Below, piece after piece: positions 50,501 to 61,851 of a stretch of 64,000 nucleotides of DNA (position 1 is the first letter of the stretch; every line of letters starts with the position of its first letter). The translations under genes and the position numbers were made by a program. This stretch comes from Auanema rhodensis (taxonomy: Eukaryota > Nematoda > Chromadorea > Rhabditida > Rhabditidae): NCBI GenBank assembly GCA_964057225.1, contig CAXKVF010000088.1, positions 124,001-188,000 of the forward strand, read 5' to 3'. The notes beneath the pieces were generated by a model that searched no databases, was not told where the DNA came from, and saw only the letters and a list, made by a program, of their open reading frames with translations.

Positions 50501-53500
50501 TCACGTGTACATTTAATTAGCATAAATTAAAGTTCACGTAAATTTCAAAGTCATGGTTACCATGCACCAATATCAATAAAAATTTGTTTTTAGACTAATA
50601 TGGACATGGGGAATCTAATTTTGAAAACCGCATCTCTTTATCTTTCACGTGAAGCGAGTTACATACCAAGTGCACATCACGTGTACATTTAATTAGCATA
50701 AATTAAAGTTCACGTAAATTTCAAAGTCATGGTTACCATGAACCAATATCAATAAAAATTTGTTTTTAGACTAATATGGACATGGGGAATCTAATTTTGA
50801 AAACCGCATCTCTTTATCTTTCACGTGAAGCGAGTTACATACCAAGTGCACATCACGTGTACATTTAATTAGCATAAATTAAAGTTCACGTAAATTTCAA
50901 AGTCATGGTTACCATGCACCAATATCAATAAAAATTTGTTTTTAGACTAATATGGACATGGGGAATCTAATTTTGAAAACCGCATCTCTTTATCTTTCAC
51001 GTGAAGCGAGTTACATACCAAGTGCACATCACGTGTACATTTAATTAGCATAAATTAAAGTTCACGTAAATTTCAAAGTCATGGTTACCATGCACCAATA
51101 TCAATAAAAATTTGTTTTTAGACTAATATGGACATGGGGAATCTAATTTTGAAAACCGCATCTCTTTATCTTTCACGTGAAGCGAGTTACATACCAAGTG
51201 CACATCACGTGTACATTTAATTAGCATAAATTAAAGTTCACGTAAATTTCAAAGTCATGGTTACCATGAAGCAATATCAATAAAAATTTGTTTTTAGACT
51301 AATATGGACATGGGGAATCTAATTTTGAAAACCGCATCTCTTTATCTTTCACGTGAAGCGAGTTACATACCAAGTGCACATCACGTGTACATTTAATTAG
51401 CATAAATTAAAGTTCACGTAAATTTCAAAGTCATGGTTACCATGAACCAATATCAATAAAAATTTGTTTTTAGACTAATATGGACATGGGGAATCTAATT
51501 TTGAAAACCGCATCTCTTTATCTTTCACGTGAAGCGAGTTACATACCAAGTGCACATCACGTGTACATTTAATTAGCATAAATTAAAGTTCACGTAAATT
51601 TCAAAGTCATGGTTACCATGAAGCAATATCAATAAAAATTTGTTTTTAGACTAATATGGACATGGGGAATCTAATTTTGAAAACCGCATCTCTTTATCTT
51701 TCACGTGAAGCGAGTTACATACCAAGTGCACATCACGTGTACATTTAATTAGCATAAATTAAAGTTCACGTAAATTTCAAAGTCATGGTTACCATGAACC
51801 AATATCAATAAAAATTTGTTTTTAGACTAATATGGACATGGGGAATCTAATTTTGAAAACCGCATCTCTTTATCTTTCACGTGAAGCGAGTTACATACCA
51901 AGTGCACATCACGTGTACATTTAATTAGCATAAATTAAAGTTCACGTAAATTTCAAAGTCATGGTTACCATGCACCAATATCAATAAAAATTTGTTTTTA
52001 GACTAATATGGACATGGGGAATCTAATTTTGAAAACCGCATCTCTTTATCTTTCACGTGAAGCGAGTTACATACCAAGTGCACATCACGTGTACATTTAA
52101 TTAGCATAAATTAAAGTTCACGTAAATTTCAAAGTCATGGTTACCATGAACCAATATCAATAAAAATTTGTTTTTAGACTAATATGGACATGGGGAATCT
52201 AATTTTGAAAACCGCATCTCTTTATCTTTCACGTGAAGCGAGTTACATACCAAGTGCACATCACGTGTACATTTAATCAGCATAAATTAAAGTTCACGTA
52301 AATTTCAAAGTCATGGTTACCATGCACCAATATCAATAACAATTTGTTTTTAGACTAATATGGACATGGGGAATCTAATTTTGAAAACCGCATCTCTTTA
52401 TCTTTCACGTGAAGCGAGTTACATACCAAGTGCACATCACGTGTACATTTAATTAGCATAAATTAAAGTTCACGTAAATTTCAAAGTCATGGTTACCATG
52501 CACCAATATCAATAAAAATTTGTTTTTAGACTAATATGGACATGGGGAATCTAATTTTGAAAACCGCATCTCTTTATCTTTCACGTGAAGCGAGTTACAT
52601 ACCAAGTGCACATCACGTGTACATTTAATTAGCATAAATTAAAGTTCACGTAAATTTCAAAGTCATGGTTACCATGAAGCAATATCAATAAAAATTTGTT
52701 TTTAGACTAATATGGACATGGGGAATCTAATTTTGAAAACCGCATCTCTTTATCTTTTACGTGAAGCGAGTTACATACCAAGTGCACATCACGTGTACAT
52801 TTAATTAGCATAAATTAAAGTTCACGTAAATTTCAAAGTCATGGTTACCATGCACCAATATCAATAAAAATTTGTTTTTAGACTAATATGGACATGGGGA
52901 ATCTAATTTTGAAAACCGCATCTCTTTATCTTTCACGTGAAGCGAGTTACATACCAAGTGCACATCACGTGTACATTTAATTAGCATAAATTAAAGTTCA
53001 CGTAAATTTCAAAGTCATGGTTACCATGAACCAATATCAATAAAAATTTGTTTTTAGACTAATATGGACATGGGGAATCTAATTTTGAAAACCGCATCTC
53101 TTTATCTTTCACGTGAAGCGAGTTACATACCAAGTGCACATCACGTGTACATTTAATTAGCATAAATTAAAGTTCACGTAAATTTCAAAGTCATGGTTAC
53201 CATGCACCAATATCAATAAAAATTTGTTTTTAGACTAATATGGAAATGGGGAATCTAATTTTGAAAACCGCATCTCTTTATCTTTCACGTGAAGCGAGTT
53301 ACATACCAAGTGCACATCACGTGTACATTTAATTAGCATAAATTAAAGTTCACGTAAATTTCAAAGTCATGGTTACCATGAAGCAATATCAATAAAAATT
53401 TGTTTTTAGACTAATATGGACATGGGGAATCTAATTTTGAAAACCGCATCTCTTTATCTTTCACGTGAAGCGAGTTACATACCAAGTGCACATCACGTGT

Positions 53501-54126
53501 ACATTTAATTAGCATAAATTAAAGTTCACGTAAATTTCAAAGTCATGGTTACCATGCACCAATATCAATAAAAATTTGTTTTTAGACTAATATGGACATG
53601 GGGAATCTAATTTTGAAAACCGCATCTCTTTATCTTTTACGTGAAGCGAGTTACATACCAAGTGCACATCACGTGTACATTTAATTAGCATAAATTAAAG
53701 TTCACGTAAAATTCAAAGTCATGGTTACCATGCACCAATATCAATAAAAATTTGTTTTTAGACTAATATGGACATGGGGAATCTAATTTTGAAAACCGCA
53801 TCTCTTTATCTTTTACGTGAAGCGAGTTACATACCAAGTGCACATCACGTGTACATTTAATTAGCATAAATTAAAGTTCACGTAAATTTCAAAGTCATGG
53901 TTACCATGCACCAATATCAATAAAAATTTGTTTTTAGACTAATATGGACATGGGGAATCTAATTTTGAAAACCGCATCTCTTTATCTTTCACGTGAAGCG
54001 AGTTACATACCAAGTGCACATCACGTGTACATTTAATTAGCATAAATTAAAGTTCACGTAAATTTCAAAGTCATGGTTACCATGCACCAATATCAATAAA
54101 AATTTGTTTTTAGACTAATATGGACA

Positions 54127-56762
54127 TGGGGAATCTAATTTTGAAAACCGCATCTCTTTATCTTTCACGTGAAGCGAGTTACATACCAACATCACGTGTA
54201 CATTTAATTAGCATAAATTAAAGTTCACGTAAATTTCAAAGTCGTGGTTACCATGCACCAATATCAATAAAAATTCGTTTTTAGACTAATATGGACATGG
54301 GGAATCTAATTTTGAAAACCGCATCTCTTTATCTTTCACGTGAAGCGAGTTACATACCAAGTGCACATCACGTGTACATTTAATTAGCATAAATTAAAGT
54401 TCACGTAAATTTCAAAGTCATGGTTACCATGCACCAATATCAATAAAAATTTGTTTTTAGACTAATATGGACATGGGGAATCTAATTTTGAAAACCGCAT
54501 CTCTTTATCTTTCACGTGAAGCGAGTTACATACCAAGTGCACATCACGTGTACATTTAATTAGCATAAATTAAAGTTCACGTAAAATTCAAAGTCATGGT
54601 TACCATGAACCAATATCAATAAAAATTTGTTTTTAGACTAATATGGACATGGGGAATCTAATTTTAAAAACCGCATCTCTTTATCTTTCACGTGAAGCGA
54701 GTTACATACCAAGTGCACATCACGTGTACATTTAATTAGCATAAATTAAAGTTCACGTAAATTTCAAAGTCATGGTTACCATGCACCAATATCAATAAAA
54801 ATTTGTTTTTAGACTAATATGGACATGGGGAATCTAATTTTGAAAACCGCATCTCTTTATCTTTCACGTGAAGCGAGTTACATACCAAGTGCACATCACG
54901 TGTACATTTAATTAGCATAAATTAAAGTTCACGTAAATTTCAAAGTCATGGTTACCATGCACCAATATCAATAAAAATTTGTTTTTAGACTAATATGGAC
55001 ATGGGGAATCTAATTTTGAAAACCGCATCTCTTTATCTTTCACGTGAAGCGAGTTACATACCAAGTGCACATCACGTGTACATTTAATTAGCATAAATTA
55101 AAGTTCACGTAAATTTCAAAGTCATGGTTACCATGAAGCAATATCAATAAAAATTTGTTTTTAGATTAATATGGACATGGGGAATCTAATTTTGAAAACC
55201 GCATCTCTTTATCTTTCACGTGAAGCGAGTTACATACCAAGTGCACATCACGTGTACATTTAATTAGCATAAATTAAAGTTCACGTAAATTTCAAAGTCA
55301 TGGTTACCATGAACCAATATCAATAAAAATTTGTTTTTAGACTAATATGGACATGGGGAATCTAATTTTGAAAACCGCATCTCTTTATCTTTCACGTGAA
55401 GCGAGTTACATACCAAGTGCACATCACGTGTACATTTAATTAGCATAAATTAAAGTTCACGTAAATTTCAAAGTCATGGTTACCATGCACCAATATCAAT
55501 AAAAATTTGTTTTTAGACTAATATGGACATGGGGAATCTAATTTTGAAAACCGCATCTCTTTATCTTTCACGTGAAGCGAGTTACATACCAAGTGCACAT
55601 CACGTGTACATTTAATTAGCATAAATTAAAGTTCACGTAAAATTCAAAGTCATGGTTACCATGAACCAATATCAATAAAAATTTGTTTTTAGACTAATAT
55701 GGACATGGGGAATCTAATTTTAAAAACCGCATCTCTTTATCTTTCACGTGAAGCGAGTTACATACCAAGTGCACATCACGTGTACATTTAATTAGCATAA
55801 ATTAAAGTTCACGTAAATTTCAAAGTCATGGTTACCATGCACCAATATCAATAAAAATTTGTTTTTAGACTAATATGGACATGGGGAATCTAATTTTGAA
55901 AACCGCATCTCTTTATCTTTCACGTGAAGCGAGTTACATACCAAGTGCACATCACGTGTACATTTAATTAGCATAAATTAAAGTTCACGTAAATTTCAAA
56001 GTCATGGTTACCATGCACCAATATCAATAAAAATTTGTTTTTAGACTAATATGGACATGGGGAATCTAATTTTGAAAACCGCATCTCTTTATCTTTCACG
56101 TGAAGCGAGTTACATACCAACATCACGTGTACATTTAATTAGCATAATTTAAAGTTCACGTAAATTTCAAAGTCGTGGTTACCATGCACCAATATCAATA
56201 AAAATTCGTTTTTAGACTAATATGGACATGGGGAATCTAATTTTGAAAACCGCATCTCTTTATCTTTCACGTGAAGCGAGTTACATACCAAGTGCACATC
56301 ACGTGTACATTTAATTAGCATAAATTAAAGTTCACGTAAATTTCAAAGTCATGGTTACCATGCACCAATATCAATAAAAATTTGTTTTTAGACTAATATG
56401 GACATGGGGAATCTAATTTTGAAAACCGCATCTCTTTATCTTTCACGTGAAGCGAGTTACATACCAAGTGCACATCACGTGTACATTTAATTAGCATAAA
56501 TTAAAGTTCACGTAAAATTCAAAGTCATGGTTACCATGAACCAATATCAATAAAAATTTGTTTTTAGACTAATATGGACATGGGGAATCTAATTTTAAAA
56601 ACCGCATCTCTTTATCTTTCACGTGAAGCGAGTTACATACCAAGTGCACATCACGTGTACATTTAATTAGCATAAATTAAAGTTCACGTAAATTTCAAAG
56701 TCATGGTTACCATGCACCAATATCAATAAAAATTTGTTTTTAGACTAATATGGACATGGGGA
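54127..56762. repeat. 11-monomer-spaced duplication in array 2 marked by a shared 5-bp deletion
   Basis: The monomers at 54127 and 56058 share three linked private features: the 5-base deletion in ACCAACATCACG, AAGTCGTGG, and AAATTCGTTTTT. In both places the next monomers are a CACC type, a TAAAATTC/AACC type and an ATTTTAAAAACC/CACC type. The spacing is 1931 bp, that is 11 monomers less the 5-base deletion. The right copy has one further change (CATAATTTA). Confidence 0.85.
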
Positions 56763-58500
56763 ATCTAATTTTGAAAACCGCATCTCTTTATCTTTCACGT
56801 GAAGCGAGTTACATACCAAGTGCACATCACGTGTACATTTAATTAGCATAAATTAAAGTTCACGTAAAATTCAAAGTCATGGTTACCATGAACCAATATC
56901 AATAAAAATTTGTTTTTAGACTAATATGGACATGGGGAATCTAATTTTAAAAACCGCATCTCTTTATCTTTCACGTGAAGCGAGTTACATACCAAGTGCA
57001 CATCACGTGTACATTTAATTAGCATAAATTAAAGTTCACGTAAATTTCAAAGTCATGGTTACCATGCACCAATATCAATAAAAATTTGTTTTTAGACTAA
57101 TATGGACATGGGGAATCTAATTTTGAAAACCGCATCTCTTTATCTTTCACGTGAAGCGAGTTACATACCAAGTGCACATCACGTGTACATTTAATTAGCA
57201 TAAATTAAAGTTCACGTAAATTTCAAAGTCATGGTTACCATGCACCAATATCAATAAAAATTTGTTTTTAGACTAATATGGACATGGGGAATCTAATTTT
57301 GAAAACCGCATCTCTTTATCTTTCACGTGAAGCGAGTTACATACCAAGTGCACATCACGTGTACATTTAATTAGCATAAATTAAAGTTCACGTAAATTTC
57401 AAAGTCATGGTTACCATGAAGCAATATCAATAAAAATTTGTTTTTAGATTAATATGGACATGGGGAATCTAATTTTAAAAACCGCATCTCTTTATCTTTC
57501 ACGTGAAGCGAGTTACATACCAAGTGCACATCACGTGTACATTTAATTAGCATAAATTAAAGTTCACGTAAATTTCAAAGTCATGGTTACCATGAACCAA
57601 TATCAATAAAAATTTGTTTTTAGACTAATATGGACATGGGGAATCTAATTTTGAAAACCGCATCTCTTTATCTTTCACGTGAAGCGAGTTACATACCAAG
57701 TGCACATCACGTGTACATTTAATTAGCATAAATTAAAGTTCACGTAAATTTCAAAGTCATGGTTACCATGCACCAATATCAATAAAAATTTGTTTTTAGA
57801 CTAATATGGACATGGGGAATCTAATTTTGAAAACCGCATCTCTTTATCTTTCACGTGAAGCGAGTTACATACCAAGTGCACATCACGTGTACATTTAATT
57901 AGCATAAATTAAAGTTCACGTAAAATTCAAAGTCATGGTTACCATGAACCAATATCAATAAAAATTTGTTTTTAGACTAATATGGACATGGGGAATCTAA
58001 TTTTAAAAACCGCATCTCTTTATCTTTCACGTGAAGCGAGTTACATACCAAGTGCACATCACGTGTACATTTAATTAGCATAAATTAAAGTTCACGTAAA
58101 TTTCAAAGTCATGGTTACCATGCACCAATATCAATAAAAATTTGTTTTTAGACTAATATGGACATGGGGAATCTAATTTTGAAAACCGCATCTCTTTATC
58201 TTTCACGTGAAGCGAGTTACATACCAAGTGCACATCACGTGTACATTTAATTAGCATAAATTAAAGTTCACGTAAATTTCAAAGTCATGGTTACCATGCA
58301 CCAATATCAATAAAAATTTGTTTTTAGACTAATATGGACATGGGGAATCTAATTTTGAAAACCGCATCTCTTTATCTTTCACGTGAAGCGAGTTACATAC
58401 CAAGTGCACATCACGTGTACATTTAATTAGCATAAATTAAAGTTCACGTAAATTTCAAAGTCATGGTTACCATGAAGCAATATCAATAAAAATTTGTTTT

Positions 58501-61232
58501 TAGACTAATATGGAAATGGGGAATCTAATTTTGAAAACCGCATCTCTTTATCTTTCACGTGAAGCGAGTTACATACCAAGTGCACATCACGTGTACATTT
58601 AATTAGCATAAATTAAAGTTCACGTAAATTTCAAAGTCATGGTTACCATGAAGCAATATCAATAAAAATTTGTTTTTAGACTAATATGGACATGGAAAAT
58701 CTAATTTTGAAAACCGCATCTCTTTATCTTTCACGTGAAGCGAGTTACATACCAAGTGCACATCACGTGTACATTTAATTAGCATAAATTAAAGTTCACG
58801 TAAATTTCAAAGTCATGGTTACCATGAACCAATATCAATAAAAATTTGTTTTTAGACTAATATGGACATGGGGAATCTAATTTTGAAAACCGCATCTCTT
58901 TATCTTTCACGTGAAGCGAGTTACATACCAAGTGCACATCACGTGTACATTTAATTAGCATAAATTAAAGTTCACGTAAATTTCAAAGTCATGGTTACCA
59001 TGAACCAATATCAATAAAAATTTGTTTTTAGACTAATATGGACATGGGGAATCTAATTTTGAAAACCGCATCTCTTTATCTTTCACGTGAAGCGAGTTAC
59101 ATACCAAGTGCACATCACGTGTACATTTAATTAGCATAAATTAAAGTTCACGTAAATTTCAAAGTCATGGTTACCATGCACCAATATCAATAAAAATTTG
59201 TTTTTAGACTAATATGGACATGGGGAATCTAATTTTGAAAACCGCATCTCTTTATCTTTCACGTGAAGCGAGTTACATACCAAGTGCACATCACGTGTAC
59301 ATTTAATTAGCATAAATTAAAGTTCACGTAAAATTCAAAGTCATGGTTACCATGAACCAATATCAATAAAAATTTGTTTTTAGACTAATATGGACATGGG
59401 GAATCTAATTTTAAAAACCGCATCTCTTTATCTTTCACGTGAAGCGAGTTACATACCAAGTGCACATCACGTGTACATTTAATTAGCATAAATTAAAGTT
59501 CACGTAAATTTCAAAGTCATGGTTACCATGCACCAATATCAATAAAAATTTGTTTTTAGACTAATATGGACATGGGGAATCTAATTTTGAAAACCGCATC
59601 TCTTTATCTTTCACGTGAAGCGAGTTACATACCAAGTGCACATCACGTGTACATTTAATTAGCATAAATTAAAGTTCACGTAAATTTCAAAGTCATGGTT
59701 ACCATGCACCAATATCAATAAAAATTTGTTTTTAGACTAATATGGACATGGGGAATCTAATTTTGAAAACCGCATCTTTTTATCTTTCACGTGAAGCGAG
59801 TTACATACCAAGTGCACATCACGTGTACATTTAATTAGCATAAATTAAAGTTCACGTAAATTTCAAAGTCATGGTTACCATGAAGCAATATCAATAAAAA
59901 TTTGTTTTTAGACTAATATGGAAATGGGGAATCTAATTTTGAAAACCGCATCTCTTTATCTTTCACGTGAAGCGAGTTACATACCAAGTGCACATCACGT
60001 GTACATTTAATTAGCATAAATTAAAGTTCACGTAAATTTCAAAGTCATGGTTACCATGAAGCAATATCAATAAAAATTTGTTTTTAGACTAATATGGACA
60101 TGGAAAATCTAATTTTGAAAACCGCATCTCTTTATCTTTCACGTGAAGCGAGTTACATACCAAGTGCACATCACGTGTACATTTAATTAGCATAAATTAA
60201 AGTTCACGTAAATTTCAAAGTCATGGTTACCATGAACCAATATCAATAAAAATTTGTTTTTAGACTAATATGGACATGGGGAATCTAATTTTGAAAACCG
60301 CATCTCTTTATCTTTCACGTGAAGCGAGTTACATACCAAGTGCACATCACGTGTACATTTAATTAGCATAAATTAAAGTTCACGTAAATTTCAAAGTCAT
60401 GGTTACCATGCACCAATATCAATAAAAATTTGTTTTTAGACTAATATGGACATGGGGAATCTAATTTTGAAAACCGCATCTCTTTATCTTTCACGTGAAG
60501 CGAGTTACATACCAAGTGCACATCACGTGTACATTTAATTAGCATAAATTAAAGTTCACGTAAAATTCAAAGTCATGGTTACCATGCACCAATATCAATA
60601 AAAATTTGTTTTTAGACTAATATGGACATGGGGAATCTAATTTTGAAAACCGCATCTCTTTATCTTTTACGTGAAGCGAGTTACATACCAAGTGCACATC
60701 ACGTGTACATTTAATTAGCATAAATTAAAGTTCACGTAAATTTCAAAGTCATGGTTACCATGCACCAATATCAATAAAAATTTGTTTTTAGACTAATATG
60801 GACATGGGGAATCTAATTTTGAAAACCGCATCTCTTTATCTTTCACGTGAAGCGAGTTACATACCAAGTGCACATCACGTGTACATTTAATTAGCATAAA
60901 TTAAAGTTCACGTAAATTTCAAAGTCATGGTTACCATGCACCAATATCAATAAAAATTTGTTTTTAGACTAATATGGACATGGGGAATCTAATTTTGAAA
61001 ACCGCATCTCTTTATCTTTCACGTGAAGCGAGTTACATACCAAGTGCACATCACGTGTACATTTAATTAGCATAAATTAAAGTTCACGTAAATTTCAAAG
61101 TCATGGTTACCATGAAGCAATATCAATAAAAATTTGTTTTTAGACTAATATGGAAATGGGGAATCTAATTTTGAAAACCGCATCTCTTTATCTTTCACGT
61201 GAAGCGGGTTACATACCAAGTGCACATCACGT
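58501..61232. repeat. 8-monomer-spaced duplication at the right end of array 2
   Basis: Adjacent monomers with TGGAAATGGGG (about 58512) and CATGGAAAATCT (58691) recur at about 59920 and 60099, 1408 bp later (8 monomers). TGGAAATGGGG occurs again at 61151, 7 monomers on, in the last monomer before retrotransposon 2. Linked variants at this spacing point to recent block duplication next to the array boundary. Confidence 0.75.
61193..61209 (+). other. CENP-B-box-like motif, closest match of the satellite family
   Basis: Each monomer carries TTTCACGTGAAGCGAGT at positions 37-53. Compared with the essential bases of the mammalian CENP-B box (TTCG, then A, then CGGG at fixed spacing), it matches 7 of 9. 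The last monomer of array 2 reads GAAGCGGGT here and matches 8 of 9. The spacing of the matching bases is the same as in the box. Chance resemblance is quite possible, and CENP-B itself is a mammalian protein. Confidence 0.3.
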
Positions 61233-61235
61233 CAC

Positions 61236-61407
61236 GAATTATCTTCCTTTTGAAATTATCTTCCTTTTGAATTGATCTTCCTTTTGAAATTATCTTCCTT
61301 TTGAATTGATCTTCCTTTTGAAATTATCTTCCTTTTGAAATTATCTTCCTTTTGAAATTATCTTCCTTTTGAAATTATCTTCCTTTTGAAATTATCTTCC
61401 TTTTGAA
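61236..61407. repeat. 17-bp minisatellite at the 5' end of element 2 (10 copies)
   Basis: ATCTTCCTTTTGAA recurs at exactly 17-bp steps, at 61241, 61258, 61275, 61292, 61309, 61326, 61343, 61360, 61377 and 61394. The third and fifth units have GAATTG in place of GAAATT, which suggests a duplicated 34-bp dimer. The unit is homologous to the ORF1 segment encoding DYLPFEI in element 1, which is present there once. Because 17 is not a multiple of three, each copy changes the reading frame, and a TGA falls at 61387 in the ORF1 frame. Confidence 0.95.
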
Positions 61408-61851
61408 ATTCAACTGGAAAACAACCTTCGCGAGGAAGCAAAAGAAAAAAACAAAAACAACACTAAGTCTGTCTTTTTGGTACGAGATCTTCGACTTATT
61501 GAAGTTTCCCGCAATCCAGCCGATCCTCCAAACCCTCAAATAGCTCCCACTTCTTCTTGTAATCAAACTCCTAAAATACCATCTATTCACAACGTTCCAT
61601 TACCAACACTCCATTCTCAAACTCTCACATCCCCAACTCTTTTTTCTAGCCCCCCTTGTAAATCTGGTAGAATGAGCCGGTCGAAGGAAAGACAGAACCG
61701 CACGTCAAAAGACAAGCGTTCTTCTGTTAGCCCAAGACGTCGCAAAAATCCACCACGATCCGCAAAATTAACCACAGATCAAATTACCAGATCTGTTAGC
61801 ATGAACAATACATCTCAACGTCTCACGTCTGACAAAATGTCCTTTCGTTAA
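61390..61851 (+). pseudogene. Retrotransposon 2 ORF1, C-terminal fragment (153 aa)
   Basis: The frame is open from just after a TGA at 61387 to TAA at 61849-61851. It has no start codon of its own, since the N-terminal coiled coil and most of the RNA-binding domain are missing. It begins in the last repeat unit with NYLPFEIQLENNLREEAK and runs through FLVRDLRLIEVSR. Both are clearly homologous to element 1 ORF1. A Pro/Ser-rich linker follows, then CKSGRMSRS and the basic SPRRRKNPPR motif, and it ends MSFR. The last two segments are among the best conserved between the elements and probably contact RNA or act as a nuclear localisation signal (inference). There is no zinc knuckle. It is a non-functional remnant created by 5' truncation and the frame-breaking minisatellite. 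Confidence 0.9.

Larger units (their letters stand above)
44540..61232. repeat. 176-bp satellite tandem array 2 (about 94.9 monomers)
   Basis: This is the same monomer and orientation as array 1, of which it is the continuation. Monomer starts run from 44623 to 61157, exactly 94 periods less 10 bases. The missing bases are explained by two monomers (54127 and 56058) that each lack 5 bases, reading ACCAACATCACG instead of ACCAAGTGCACATCACG. Apart from those there is no net length change. Common variants are shared with array 1, including the paired GAAGGG monomers at about 47838 and 48014. The array ends at monomer position 76, where retrotransposon 2 begins. Confidence 0.99.

Noticed and set aside
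61236-61407. Telomere-like or functional coding repeat
   Set aside because: The unit is not a known telomeric motif, and a 17-bp period breaks the ORF1 frame at each copy, so it cannot encode a peptide repeat.
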